The notes: generated from the sequence alone by a model not told the origin. Counted from the stretch's first letter, positions 38,201 through 47,100 are shown. The stretch is DNA of 64,000 nucleotides from Limnochordia bacterium (GCA_023230925.1 JALNWK010000012.1:1-64000); one strand, 5' to 3'. Translations and numbers: made by a program.

Positions 38201-38375
38201 TGGTGATGGCGCCGAGGTTCTAAAGCCCTTGGCCATCACAGTCGTATTTGGTCTATCTGTATCCGCGGTAATGACCTTATTCGTTATTCCGGTGGTATAC
38301 CATCTTTTTGAAAACTCGTTGATCAGGACCAGTGCCGAATCAACACAAGGGGAGTGTTCCCATGTTAAAAGTTAG
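35232..38375 (+). CDS. RND-family transporter (AcrB/HAE1-like)
   Basis: A 1047-residue inner-membrane proton-driven transporter with twelve membrane helices in two sets of six around two large periplasmic loops. Seen motifs include PETVEKEVTTPIEQAMSTIPNV in the porter domain, GMLVDNAIVVLESIYR with the conserved helix-4 Asp of the proton relay, and VGIAVNNGIVLIDQINYLRR. No membrane-fusion protein and no TolC are encoded beside it, unlike normal tripartite pumps. The gene lies 18 bases after the LolA-like gene and overlaps the beta-barrel gene by 14 bases. Confidence 0.92.
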   Translation: MRLPSFAVSRTVTMTMLIIAALIFGGIGLDRLGLELLPDLNIPMMTIATLYPLANPETVEKEVTTPIEQAMSTIPNVRKLESISTENVSLVMAQFNWGTDLDKMVDQVRISLDRLSYQLPTNSSAPLIMLVDPNQTPLMLVGVSGALESGELTAVVDDFLPALERIPGVASVTATGGAKEEIYIKYNQEKLQQYGLTTDQLKLLLQAQNVVLPIGAVEKDDTRYLAKVGNNYRTIDDLRNMIIGEQEADPLLNQGLGALVPKMLRLHHIAEVGVAYKPVTGYSRVDDKPAIMLSIYKQPGKNTVQVADEINATLARIKQTSPHQLEFFTLQDQSLFVRDSISWLSSTMVVGAILAVIVLFAFLQSIASIACIMVAIPLSIMITFFLMYLSGLTLNLMTLGGLALGVGMLVDNAIVVLESIYRQLQQGKKVKEAVIQGTNQVASAITASTITTLAVFIPVVFLGGIAGEIFKELGITISYALVASLLVALTAIPMLASKIFGRAKTIQFERSRFAELDGLYRTGLEWAVNHKPLIIGLAIVLLVCSAVTLLRFDVEFLPPMDQSMLMVNMELPPGITLDETNSLVTQVEEQIRSIPEVTSIASLVGSWADDVLSTARGASVNTAKLTVMLSEKNQRNRSAAQVAEEIKKVLAPFKTANFEVIHDIVGANMGMKQIVTLDISGPDFEVLTTITEELETALASESGFGTIVSSLDKQQPELFFEVNPFRALSGSVTATHIALAMRDAIGGAEITDLQLNGRTLPVVLRPDYDPTTNYDALTKHRIASALQDKDGQSYVVFDRVANVTETSSMLDIYHTERVRAVTLTATLDGIGLREAMTTVDKLVSNMDLPPGYAVKHGGVWEIVQESFGELLLALILAVVLVYMVMAAQFESFAHPLIIMITVPLAAIGSLFGLYLTGGRIGVPSLIGMIMLVGIAVNNGIVLIDQINYLRREEGLSLKDSVLQGSCTRLRPVLMTSLTTILALVPLALGFGDGAEVLKPLAITVVFGLSVSAVMTLFVIPVVYHLFENSLIRTSAESTQGECSHVKS

Positions 38376-39456
38376 AATTACCCTGTTTCTTGCGGTTTCG
38401 GTAACCCTTATCTTTTTATTGAGTGCGATCAGTTGCGCCCAGGAATTAGGACAAGAGGGTACTGGTCTTGTTATTAGTGAGCGGGAACTAAACCTAGGCT
38501 TTCTCCAGAAAACAGGGGCAATCGGCCAGTATCTCCTCGGTATCCTTTTCGAAGGTAAGACTTCGGATGCAGTATTCCGCTTCCATGTTAGTAATCTACC
38601 TACCATGGGAATTGAACCAATCGCGCCGGTAACCGGACTGCAGCTTAACTGGAACAAGATTATCGGAGTGACTAGCTATATAGATCTTAAGGGAGACTTC
38701 CATGTACAATGGAACCCCGATGGGTACAACCAGATGGCCCCACCGTCCTTATACCTTATTGGTGGAGCTGGACAAGCCGCCTTTCGGAACTATTCAGGCG
38801 CCCTACGAACTGGATTTATTGAGAGTGGCTTCCCCCTGCAGTCTTTGCCTGGAATTGGCTCGGCAAATTGGAGCCTCCCCTTATCCGAGTTCTTCGGAAT
38901 TGGCAGCTCCGTAGGTCTGATTGTCCCCAATACAGATCCGTTTTTTTGGGTTGATCTAGAGGGTCGAATACGCAAGGATAAGACCCAAACAAATATTGGT
39001 AATATCAGTTGGCGGCTTAGCATCGGAGATAATGCCCAACGGGAACTGCGGATATTGGTCGGATCTCAGTTTACATTAACTACTCAAAACACGGTGTCCC
39101 GTTTTACCGGACGGCTCGGAGCATTAAATGCCGAGGGTAAGCTACTACCGGTTCTTCAGATGGACTATTCACTGCGTTTAGGACATGTAAGAAGATTCCA
39201 CGTGGGGCTTATGACTGCTGCTGGCAATATCTCAAATAAGGGTTTTGACCCTCAATTAGGACAGGCAGCCGTCTCCTACGAAAGACGTTTGAGTGATCGG
39301 GAGACCATCAACTTGCTTTTCATTTCGTCTTTAGATCAACTAGGCAAGATCAACTTCATCCAGCTTGATCTAAACCGCATAGATCAGAATACTAACATTA
39401 GACTACAGCGGGCCGAAGACGGACAACTACAGATCACCCTATCCCAGAGTTTTTAG
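38362..39456 (+). CDS. Exported probable outer-membrane beta-barrel protein
   Basis: A 364-residue protein with a signal peptide (LKVRITLFLAVSVTLIFLLSAISCAQ) and many alternating-hydrophobicity strands (SYIDLKGDFHVQW, RELRILVGSQFTLTT, NIRLQRAEDGQLQITLSQSF). It ends in a phenylalanine after a beta-strand, the classic signal for outer-membrane barrel insertion. I do not recognise the family. ATG at 38362 has GGGGAG 7 bases upstream, inside the end of the RND gene, so the two are coupled. Confidence 0.65.
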   Translation: MLKVRITLFLAVSVTLIFLLSAISCAQELGQEGTGLVISERELNLGFLQKTGAIGQYLLGILFEGKTSDAVFRFHVSNLPTMGIEPIAPVTGLQLNWNKIIGVTSYIDLKGDFHVQWNPDGYNQMAPPSLYLIGGAGQAAFRNYSGALRTGFIESGFPLQSLPGIGSANWSLPLSEFFGIGSSVGLIVPNTDPFFWVDLEGRIRKDKTQTNIGNISWRLSIGDNAQRELRILVGSQFTLTTQNTVSRFTGRLGALNAEGKLLPVLQMDYSLRLGHVRRFHVGLMTAAGNISNKGFDPQLGQAAVSYERRLSDRETINLLFISSLDQLGKINFIQLDLNRIDQNTNIRLQRAEDGQLQITLSQSF

Positions 39457-39478
39457 TTAAGCAAAGGGGAGTGTAGCA

Positions 39479-41203
39479 TTGCGCAGATTTCTAGTCGCCT
39501 TGACTCTTGTGTGCGGATTATTAATTCCTCAAGATCCGGTCTGGGCTCTTGATCTTTCCGCAATTGCCGCTCTACCTTTTATGACATCTTCTCAGTTAAC
39601 GGTAGAACATACCCCCTATGATGGTATCGTTCTCTATCGGCTTGAACAAGCTACCCCTCGTCCTTTGCTGATCCATATCATGCAGGTAGACCTAAGTAAT
39701 GGAAATATCAGTCTGGATCTGTTACTAGGGGATAATGTCTTGACTAGACCCCGCACAATTACAAGCATGGTGGAGCAACAAAGGGATATCGTAGCCGCGT
39801 GTAATAGTGACTTCTTTTACATTTCCTCTACTCAATCTCCGGTGGGACTAGCGATCAAGGACAGCGTTATCATTAAAAGCGATAACCCTGAACTTAAACG
39901 ACCATGCTTTGGCTGGGATAATGCGGGCAAGGGTTATATCGGTTATTGGTCGTGGCATGGCGAACTAGTCATTCCGGCAATTAACCAAGTGTATCCCATT
40001 GCAACATTAAATGACATTCATATTCCCTCCGAGGGGCTGGTAATGTATAACTGGATGTGGGGTACTAAACTGCCCCAAAACATTGTACAGCAGGCAAACC
40101 TAGCCATAACTGTCCTAGATAACCTAGTCAGTGATATCCAGCCGGATCCGCTTGGGATCACGGTTAATAAAGAAGCTATTTACCTGCTAGCCTTTGGTAC
40201 CACCGGGGATGAGCTCCGTGAACAGGCCCGACTTGGTACCGAGGTCTTAATCCAACAATCCTTTGATGGACCAGACAATCTACAGCTAGCTGTCTGTGGA
40301 TATCCCATGCTCATCGAAGATGGGGTCGTACAAAGGGACTTTCCCGATTGGCTCAATGGCCCTAACCCGAGAACTGCTGTGGGATTGAATAAACAAGGTA
40401 CTACACTGACGCTCGTTGTCGTAGATGGCCGTTCCCAGGTAAGCTATGGATTGACTTTAGATCAGCTTGCGCAACTACTAAAAACAATAGGTCTTCACTC
40501 TGCCCTCAATTTTGATGGAGGCGGGTCCTCGACAATGGTACTGCGTCAACCAATGGGCCGAGCAATGGTGGTTAATACCTTACCCGGCAACACTCAACGG
40601 GCAGTTCCCGTTGCCCTCGCCCTTGGCAGCGTTCCAACAACTATCTTGAGTCGGGCTGATGTTTGGGTATCCGTTGCTCCTAGATATGCTACCTATTCCC
40701 TTACTACCTTTGAGCAAGGTTCATTTAAGATAGTCTCTACTCCGGAATCACATCTAGGGTCCTTGGATATTACCCAGGGACCTGCCTTTGAAGATGGTAC
40801 AACCCCACCAGCAGCAAAACTGACCTTCAGCACATCAACTACCCTACGGCGCCGGGAGATCTCTTTAATGCCGGAGACGCCAGTCAAGTTACCGGGCGGA
40901 ATAAAACAACTTGGGGTCTGGGTTTACAGTGAACAGGAAGCATCCTTCCCCATTGAGGCAGTAATACTGGATATTAATGGCGAGCCGCACCGCCTAGTCT
41001 TGGCGGATTCCATAGACTGGACTGGTTGGATGTACATCATGGCCAATATCCCTGATACGCTACAACCTGAGACACTTACGGCCCTAAGCGTAGTGATGCC
41101 CGCCTTAACCAGGGGAAGTCTTGATACTATTTACTTCGGGGAGGTGCTAGCTGGAGTTGACAGTCAGAGAAAGCCTTCCACGAAATGGCAGATTGTTCCG
41201 TAG
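39479..41203 (+). CDS. Exported phosphodiester glycosidase family (NAGPA) protein
   Basis: A 574-residue exported protein with a signal peptide (about 1-24) and a NAGPA domain (about 60-390): CNSDFFYISSTQSPVG, NPRTAVGLNKQGTTLTLVVVDGRS and ALNFDGGGSSTMVL are its hallmark segments. The family cleaves sugar-1-phosphodiesters on glycans or wall polymers. The C-terminal third (about 400-574) looks like a carbohydrate-binding beta-sandwich. TTG at 39479 has AGGGGAG 7 bases upstream. It is the last gene of the envelope run. Confidence 0.88.
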   Translation: MRRFLVALTLVCGLLIPQDPVWALDLSAIAALPFMTSSQLTVEHTPYDGIVLYRLEQATPRPLLIHIMQVDLSNGNISLDLLLGDNVLTRPRTITSMVEQQRDIVAACNSDFFYISSTQSPVGLAIKDSVIIKSDNPELKRPCFGWDNAGKGYIGYWSWHGELVIPAINQVYPIATLNDIHIPSEGLVMYNWMWGTKLPQNIVQQANLAITVLDNLVSDIQPDPLGITVNKEAIYLLAFGTTGDELREQARLGTEVLIQQSFDGPDNLQLAVCGYPMLIEDGVVQRDFPDWLNGPNPRTAVGLNKQGTTLTLVVVDGRSQVSYGLTLDQLAQLLKTIGLHSALNFDGGGSSTMVLRQPMGRAMVVNTLPGNTQRAVPVALALGSVPTTILSRADVWVSVAPRYATYSLTTFEQGSFKIVSTPESHLGSLDITQGPAFEDGTTPPAAKLTFSTSTTLRRREISLMPETPVKLPGGIKQLGVWVYSEQEASFPIEAVILDINGEPHRLVLADSIDWTGWMYIMANIPDTLQPETLTALSVVMPALTRGSLDTIYFGEVLAGVDSQRKPSTKWQIVP

Positions 41204-41227
41204 AATAACCATCGCTGCCTCTTTCCT

Positions 41228-41617
41228 TTAGTCTTGCAGATAGACCTGTATCGTGATCTTAACCCATTTGCCGAATCGCTCTTTATCTTCTACAACTCCA
41301 TAGATAAGCTTCCCCGCATCCATTAGACGCGCGATGATCTGATTCGTTTCCTTAGGCAGATATCCCACCTTATTCCCTTCTGTGTCTTTGATCACAATAG
41401 CCAGATTATCGTAGATGTTCTCCGGCTCCCGGAAAAAGTGGAGTTTGGTTCCTGGGATGAGTTTTTCCTCAATATCGTCGATGTTATCTACATAGGAAGT
41501 CCCTGCAACATGGGTCTCAACTAGGAATATTTCCCGGGAGAAGGGCTTGGCAAGACTGCCCTTTGCACCGATCAAGCTAATTAGAAGTCCACCATCGGAT
41601 TTTGCAATGTTACTCAT
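41228..41617 (-). CDS. HIRAN domain protein
   Basis: A 129-residue protein with a HIRAN domain: FLVETHVAGTSYVDN, LHFFREPENIYDNLAIVIKD and KVGYLPKETNQIIARLMDAGK. HIRAN domains in eukaryotic HLTF bind 3' ends of single-stranded DNA; the bacterial role is not known. It follows the J-domain-like gene after 11 bases, and the pair probably acts together. Confidence 0.85.
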   Translation of the reverse strand: MSNIAKSDGGLLISLIGAKGSLAKPFSREIFLVETHVAGTSYVDNIDDIEEKLIPGTKLHFFREPENIYDNLAIVIKDTEGNKVGYLPKETNQIIARLMDAGKLIYGVVEDKERFGKWVKITIQVYLQD

Positions 41618-41628
41618 TCTTTCTCAAC

Positions 41629-42450
41629 TCAATTCTGGCACGTATTTGCGCTGAGAATCAATACTGTCAGATATCGCCGCAGTTCCTCTAGTGTCTTTTT
41701 GGCTTGCTCAATTGCCGAACGTAACTCCCCTTGCTTATGTTTTATTTGCTCCGCATCCCGGAGGAAGTCACTAAGGTTAAAGGGAAATATTTGTTTTATC
41801 TTCTCGATTTCCAGTAGCAAATCCTTCATTCTCTTTTCCAATAGCCGGATCTTTTCTTTTAGTTCTTCAACGGCACTGAGGCTGCCATTAGATGACGACT
41901 CACCCTGCAAAATCAGTTCGGAGAGTACCCCTAACATCTCGACATTACCGGTGCAATATGCATCGGTGGCCTGGTTCCAAAGGGCCTTTTGCTCATCGGT
42001 CAAGCTTGGGTTTATGTCAGGATGAAGTACCTTGACAATCGAGCGATAGAGCTTCTTAACCTCTGCGGTCTCCTCTTGACTTAGCTTAGGACACTCATTA
42101 AGGTAGTCTGCCAGATCAATTTCCGCTGCCATTTCCTTGAGGCGTTCCATGTATTCCTCATATTCTTGATCGAGCTGTTGTTCCAGTTGCCGTTGATTAA
42201 ATGAAACTTGCTGGTTAATGCATGCTTGAACCATCTGGATCTTCCGCCTAGTCCGTGCGATATCACACTCTAATTGAAACAGGTCGTATTCAAGTGTCCC
42301 AATCTTCATGATGTACTCGGTCTTCAGTCTGGTCGCCTGATGGTAAATTAGATCCGCTCTGTGCTCGATAATGACAGCAAGTTGTCTTTGCAGCCGGGTA
42401 TACTCATTGAGGACTGCTTCGTATTCAGGGTTCATGATTAGCCCCGACAT
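41629..42450 (-). CDS. Coiled-coil protein with J-domain-like segment
   Basis: A 273-residue protein with an N-terminal coiled coil (about 1-120), a central J-domain-like stretch (about 125-170: VKKLYRSIVKVLHPDIN with the HPD tripeptide, then ALWNQATDAYCTGN) and a second coiled coil (about 190-262). The HPD motif would stimulate a Hsp70 partner. AAGGAGG lies 6 bases before the ATG at 42450. It is paired with the HIRAN gene. The client and partner are unknown. Confidence 0.78.
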   Translation of the reverse strand: MSGLIMNPEYEAVLNEYTRLQRQLAVIIEHRADLIYHQATRLKTEYIMKIGTLEYDLFQLECDIARTRRKIQMVQACINQQVSFNQRQLEQQLDQEYEEYMERLKEMAAEIDLADYLNECPKLSQEETAEVKKLYRSIVKVLHPDINPSLTDEQKALWNQATDAYCTGNVEMLGVLSELILQGESSSNGSLSAVEELKEKIRLLEKRMKDLLLEIEKIKQIFPFNLSDFLRDAEQIKHKQGELRSAIEQAKKTLEELRRYLTVLILSANTCQN

Positions 42451-42495
42451 ATTCCCCCTCCTTCCTCAGGGCATTACAAGGGGTGAAGTCCCACC

Positions 42496-45400
42496 CTAAT
42501 CTAAAAGTACTATGGCATTGATACAAATGTTCCCCCAGTGATCGTACATTGTGTCCACGGTATTGGTGATGGTCAAAACCTGATCCCCTTCAGTGGCCCT
42601 AAACCGAATAACATACAACTTATTGAAGTGTCCCTCCGGATTGTCGCAGACAAGTAGATAGTCCGACTCTTTAGCGTCGCTCAACGATACCCTTAAGTCA
42701 GCCTTTGCCCGCCAGCCCCCAGCATAAACCCACACCTCTTGGATACTATCGGTGGCAGGTATTACCGCTTGCCAGCCATGCCCGCGATCATGGAAGACGC
42801 CTCCACTTAATGAATTGCGATACTCCCGACGGGGCGTTCCCCCCGTCCACGACACACTGACAGAATTATCGTCTTGCAGGCCTATTCTCCCCTTACCTAA
42901 CTCGGTGAAGGTGATTAGATCCTTGCCGAGGGCACGGTTAGTCGGCATATGGGAGAAACCGGGCAGTGCAGGATGCCCTTGGTTCTCTCCTCCCAAATGG
43001 ATCCAATCCTTTGCTTGCAGTTGTCCAAGGTCTAAGGTTCCACTGGCTTCCCGTACTAAGACAGTGAGGGCATCACTAACAGTCACTATCCGTTCTGCTG
43101 TGATCCCAGAGCCGTCCATGGCTGTCGCCATGACTTTCACTTGGCCCACAGACCTACCTGTTAGTAGGCCAGTAGGTCCAATCTCGGCCTCTCCATCTAG
43201 AACGATTACAGACCACCTCACTTGCTCATTGGAGGCATTAGCCGGTGATACGGTCACCTGCATCTGCACCGGCATACCGATAAAAACAATATCTGAGGCT
43301 TTTGTCTGCTCTATGGCGATTTCCTCTACGAGAACACTTGGTAAGGTTGGGCTGCTACCGCTTTGGTTAAATACCTGGATTTCAGTAAGCCCAACCGAAA
43401 CACCCTCGGGATTTATGAGCAACACTCTCAGCCTTTTGGAGACTACCGGTGCAAAAGTCACGGTGTTAAGAAGGCCCCTTGGTGTTTCCGGCTGTTTATG
43501 CTCGCAGAATACATCTAGCCAGGTATCTTTCTCTCCATCAAAGTACTGAATCTTGTAACTTAGGGGAGGAATGATGTTAGCCTGATCATTGAAGAAGTAG
43601 AGTTTTACCGTATCAAAGACAGTGTTAACACCAAAATCAATCTGGTACCAGTCTTGTCTACGTGATGAGCCTTGGGTGGTCCATTTAGGTTCACTTGTGG
43701 TACTGCCATCTACGGCACCGAAGACCCGGTTTTGATTACACGATGCCGTATGCTTAGGGTAGGCTCCATCGGTCCGTAATGCCAGATTAGTCATTTTCTC
43801 TTTAGAAAGGTCAACGCCGATTAGCCCAAAGAACGATGCCAGTCTGTCATTTGTGCAGCTTACCTCAAGGGCACTTTTCAGGGGATAGGGTCTATTGTAG
43901 CTAATCTCGGCATGTTGATCTAGAAAGCTAATTCTCCCTTCCTCTGAGTCCCAGATAAGATGTACAAGGCTATCCACCGTAAAGCTCCTGGTCCCATTAA
44001 CGTACACGGAATATCCCTCGGGAACATCCTGGTAGTACTGTTTTCCATCATCGGGTCTATCCCATACAATTGTTAGGTCGACACCGTGGTACCTAAGGTT
44101 ATCTATAGCAAAATGATCCCAGCCAATATCGATAGGATATAGCTCCAGTTTAGTGTCGGTTCGGGGTGTTAATCCGGCGATATCTTCAATCAGAAACACG
44201 TTGTACTTGGAATGAAAGTTATGATGTATCCACGACCGATATCCGATCTGACCATTATCCCAGTCACTGAAAAATTCATTAGCATCTGGGTAATCTCCAT
44301 TACCGTCTACGTACAAGGCAAAGGTGTACCAGTATAGAAGCTCCTTGAACATATCGACCGAGATGTATTCCGAAGGATATTCCTTAATCACCCTAGCAAG
44401 AAAAGAGAGGGTTACGCCGGTAGGCGCAGGTGCAAAGTTACGACTGATACCACAACCTGCAGCCTTTGCCGCGTGGTAATCCTTCACATTACTAACATAG
44501 GCCGGCCAAATAACAAATCCAGACCGATCTCCCCATAGCCTTAAAGCCTCTCTGTAAACGGAGTCATCCTTTGGAACCATCTCCATGGTAAAGGGATAAT
44601 AGTTGTTGATTTCCTTCCAGGGAACGAAGGCATTAGAGCTGATGTCCCTATGCAGAAATAGCTTTGACTCGGGGTCCCACAGGAAATCAATCAAGGCCTT
44701 TTGCATCTTCCCGGCCACTTCTGCCAATTCATCGGCCTTCGTCTCATTTCCCAAATAGCGGTACATTCTAGATACCGCTAGGCCGTTGGCATAAGGGTAA
44801 GCACTGTCGAGGCGTTCTTGGACATTACTGTAGAATAGAGAAGTAGTATCCGCATCCCAGGCATCGTACTGGTTCTCCGTTAGATAATTGCCGTTTCTGT
44901 CGTACAGTCTTAAAGTGTCATAGAAATCCTGCTCACCGTATTCTGCAAACACCTGCAGAATCTCTGACCCACCCCCATGGACTTTATAGGTCTCCCATCC
45001 CGCCTTGGAGACGTATTGTGAACCGGTACGTCTTCCCCAATGGGGGCTTCCAGGATTGTCCCTGAAGGCACCACCACCCGAGGTTTGTCCTAGAGTAAGC
45101 CAAGTCCCGTAGGTATAAATGGGGGAACGTAGGTAGCGACCTTCATCTAATTGCCAGGGCAGCGCATTGGTGATGGCATTGTTATACCCTAAAACGCCCT
45201 CCATAAAAGTTGGAAACATATAGCTATAACCGGGTAAATCGGCATCGCAGGTATTGTACCTGACAATCCACCAGCGGTAATAGGCCATTTTCTTGATATA
45301 CGGGTCCGGTACATCAATATAGGGGACATTGTCCACCCACCAACGATTGTAAGAGTTAACATGAGTCGAAAAGGCTGTATGCGCATCATAGGCCTTATAT

Positions 45401-46194
45401 TCTTCGTATTCCTCTTTGGATTCAGGGATCTCCTCAGTAATAAAGCCCATAAGGACCTTGGTCTCCACTGTTTGATGGGGCTCTAAGACTATCTGTCCCA
45501 CTAACCGCTGGCCCACCGGCACAAGCCCCTCCCCAAAGAGCCTTGTCTGGACCATAGTCAAGTTCCTCGGAGCGGCAAACTCTCCTCTAAGTTCCCCTTC
45601 CGTGGTTGTGGATACTAGGGGCGAGCGCACCGTCATCTGCAACCGTTGCGTCTCTTCGGTATTATTCGTAAACCCAAGCACCGTAACCGCCACGTTCTGC
45701 TCGGTGATAAACTTCTTTACGGTAACCGTAACACCCGTCCGGCTATTGTATGTACTTCTCCAATGACTCGGAAAGCTCGCCCGGTCATTAACATCTTCAG
45801 TAAAGAAGCTGGGCGCGAATGTGATGGAATAGGCACCTTTCCCCAAGCCATCAATATAGGCAAGGTCACCCCCAAATCCTACTACAGCGGGGTTATGGGA
45901 CCGCATGTATACAGTCCTGCCTTTGGTAAGTAAATAGTCCCCCGCAGGGTCCTTACCGTACCGTGCTAGCATCCTATCAATCCAGAAGTCATTGCCATTT
46001 TCTTCTACGGTGTAAATCGTATGCAGCATCTGTCCTGGGGCAAATCCCACTGGCTCTTCCAAGGCTCCAGTACCAATAAGCCGGGGTAACCCAAGACTCA
46101 CACACCCGTCATCAGCACCTAATACACCCACGACAACCAAGACAAGAAGCACCCATCTCCACCACTTACTCTCCTCCTTGGCCAATCCGTTCAC
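42496..46194 (-). CDS. Large exported glycoside hydrolase with F5/8-type C and Ig-like domains
   Basis: A 1232-residue exported protein. After an N-terminal hydrophobic segment (WVLLVLVVVGVLG) comes a beta-sandwich (about 60-280) and an (alpha/alpha)6-barrel-like catalytic region (about 290-700) with GYSYMFPTFMEG, YDAWDADTTSLFYSNVQERLD and YANGLAVSRMYR, recalling GH63 or mannosylglycerate-hydrolase-like enzymes. A discoidin-type (F5/8 C) domain follows (about 815-960, DWYQIDFGVNTVFDTVKLYFF), then a Big_2 Ig-like domain (about 975-1060) and a final beta-rich domain. The exact family and substrate are not certain. GTG at 46194 is the only good start that keeps the signal segment. Confidence 0.75.
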   Translation of the reverse strand: MNGLAKEESKWWRWVLLVLVVVGVLGADDGCVSLGLPRLIGTGALEEPVGFAPGQMLHTIYTVEENGNDFWIDRMLARYGKDPAGDYLLTKGRTVYMRSHNPAVVGFGGDLAYIDGLGKGAYSITFAPSFFTEDVNDRASFPSHWRSTYNSRTGVTVTVKKFITEQNVAVTVLGFTNNTEETQRLQMTVRSPLVSTTTEGELRGEFAAPRNLTMVQTRLFGEGLVPVGQRLVGQIVLEPHQTVETKVLMGFITEEIPESKEEYEEYKAYDAHTAFSTHVNSYNRWWVDNVPYIDVPDPYIKKMAYYRWWIVRYNTCDADLPGYSYMFPTFMEGVLGYNNAITNALPWQLDEGRYLRSPIYTYGTWLTLGQTSGGGAFRDNPGSPHWGRRTGSQYVSKAGWETYKVHGGGSEILQVFAEYGEQDFYDTLRLYDRNGNYLTENQYDAWDADTTSLFYSNVQERLDSAYPYANGLAVSRMYRYLGNETKADELAEVAGKMQKALIDFLWDPESKLFLHRDISSNAFVPWKEINNYYPFTMEMVPKDDSVYREALRLWGDRSGFVIWPAYVSNVKDYHAAKAAGCGISRNFAPAPTGVTLSFLARVIKEYPSEYISVDMFKELLYWYTFALYVDGNGDYPDANEFFSDWDNGQIGYRSWIHHNFHSKYNVFLIEDIAGLTPRTDTKLELYPIDIGWDHFAIDNLRYHGVDLTIVWDRPDDGKQYYQDVPEGYSVYVNGTRSFTVDSLVHLIWDSEEGRISFLDQHAEISYNRPYPLKSALEVSCTNDRLASFFGLIGVDLSKEKMTNLALRTDGAYPKHTASCNQNRVFGAVDGSTTSEPKWTTQGSSRRQDWYQIDFGVNTVFDTVKLYFFNDQANIIPPLSYKIQYFDGEKDTWLDVFCEHKQPETPRGLLNTVTFAPVVSKRLRVLLINPEGVSVGLTEIQVFNQSGSSPTLPSVLVEEIAIEQTKASDIVFIGMPVQMQVTVSPANASNEQVRWSVIVLDGEAEIGPTGLLTGRSVGQVKVMATAMDGSGITAERIVTVSDALTVLVREASGTLDLGQLQAKDWIHLGGENQGHPALPGFSHMPTNRALGKDLITFTELGKGRIGLQDDNSVSVSWTGGTPRREYRNSLSGGVFHDRGHGWQAVIPATDSIQEVWVYAGGWRAKADLRVSLSDAKESDYLLVCDNPEGHFNKLYVIRFRATEGDQVLTITNTVDTMYDHWGNICINAIVLLD

Positions 46195-46633
46195 CGAGAC
46201 TTACCCCCCCAAACGTGGCAAGCCCCCGGTTCCCTCCCTTCCAGTACAAGACCTTTCCAATCCTATGACCTGCTCCGCGAATATTCCCGTGAGAGCCGGC
46301 TATCTATACGAATCCTTGCCCCATCTGTTAGCAGGCTTGTATACCCCCCTACCCGACTAATCCATGATAGGGAGCTTCTCCCTTATTAGTTTCCAGTTCC
46401 TCCTTGGATAGTCCTGCTTCGCTTTTCGATAGCCGCCCTCTGACCGTATCTACCTACCAACGCGACCCGAAGCAACCACATGGATCTGAAAGCATGCTGG
46501 TCATATCAACACTAGTAGGACTAATATGTGCGGGCGTATAATATGGTTCAAAACAGGGAGCTCTTAATTTGCGGGTAAGATGTAAGGGGTATAGCTAGGG
46601 TGCTTGACCACTCTTAGAAAGGCCTAGGAGAAC
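46195..46633. other. Intergenic region without a supported gene
   Basis: About 440 bases between the glycoside hydrolase gene and the rpsI terminator. I see no convincing gene or known RNA. There is a small hairpin (GGGAGCTTCTCCC, 46370-46382) and an isolated TATAAT on the plus strand near 46537 with no good -35 box and no gene ahead of it. The region probably holds the hydrolase promoter. Confidence 0.5.
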
Positions 46634-46660
46634 AAAAAAGAGAGGTGTGCACCTCTCTTT
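46634..46660 (-). terminator. Terminator of the rplM-rpsI transcript
   Basis: On the minus strand AAAGAGAGGTG pairs perfectly with CACCTCTCTTT (46637-46660) and is followed by TTTG, with an almost unbroken run of T in the stem end. It lies 22 bases after the rpsI stop. Confidence 0.88.
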
Positions 46661-46682
46661 AATCTTGACAGCTTTACTACTA

Positions 46683-47081
46683 TTACCGTTTTGAAAACTG
46701 CGGCGCTTTCCGCGCTTTTTTCAGGCCGTACTTCTTTCGTTCCTTCATCCGTGGATCACGAGTAAGGTAACCCGCCTTTTTCAAAACAGGACGGTAGTTT
46801 TCATCTGCATCAATTAATGCTCTTGCCAAACCATGGCGAACAGCACCTGCCTGGCCACTGAAACCGCCTCCGTTAACTGTGACAAAAACGTCATACTTTC
46901 CTTCCGTTCCTGTAACCGCTAATGGCTGACGAACAATGGTCTGCAGAACTGGGCGCTCAAAGTAGTCTACAATATCCTTATCGTTAACTACAATATTACC
47001 GCCGCCTTCAATTACACGTACCCGCGCTACAGAACACTTTCTGCGGCCCGTACCGTAATAGTATTGCTTCACTATCGCCAA
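46683..47081 (-). CDS. rpsI: 30S ribosomal protein S9
   Basis: S9 is a small-subunit protein whose tail reaches the P-site tRNA. The 132-residue product shows [17 protein letters not shown] at the start, [19 protein letters not shown] in the middle and the basic tail [21 protein letters not shown] at 47081 has GGAGG 8 bases upstream and gives a normal length. It follows rplM in the usual pair. Confidence 0.98.
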   Translation of the reverse strand: MAIVKQYYYGTGRRKCSVARVRVIEGGGNIVVNDKDIVDYFERPVLQTIVRQPLAVTGTEGKYDVFVTVNGGGFSGQAGAVRHGLARALIDADENYRPVLKKAGYLTRDPRMKERKKYGLKKARKAPQFSKR

Positions 47082-47100
47082 GTTGTACACCTCCCCTAGG

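Noticed and set aside
42752..43549. A 265-codon plus-strand open frame opposite the glycoside hydrolase
   Set aside because: It lies wholly antisense to well-supported domains (F5/8-C and Ig-like) and its translation is serine- and proline-rich without a family pattern.
46530..46680. Small RNA driven by TATAAT on the plus strand near 46537
   Set aside because: There is no suitable -35 box or extended -10, and the hairpin at 46637-46660 has only a short T-run in that direction.
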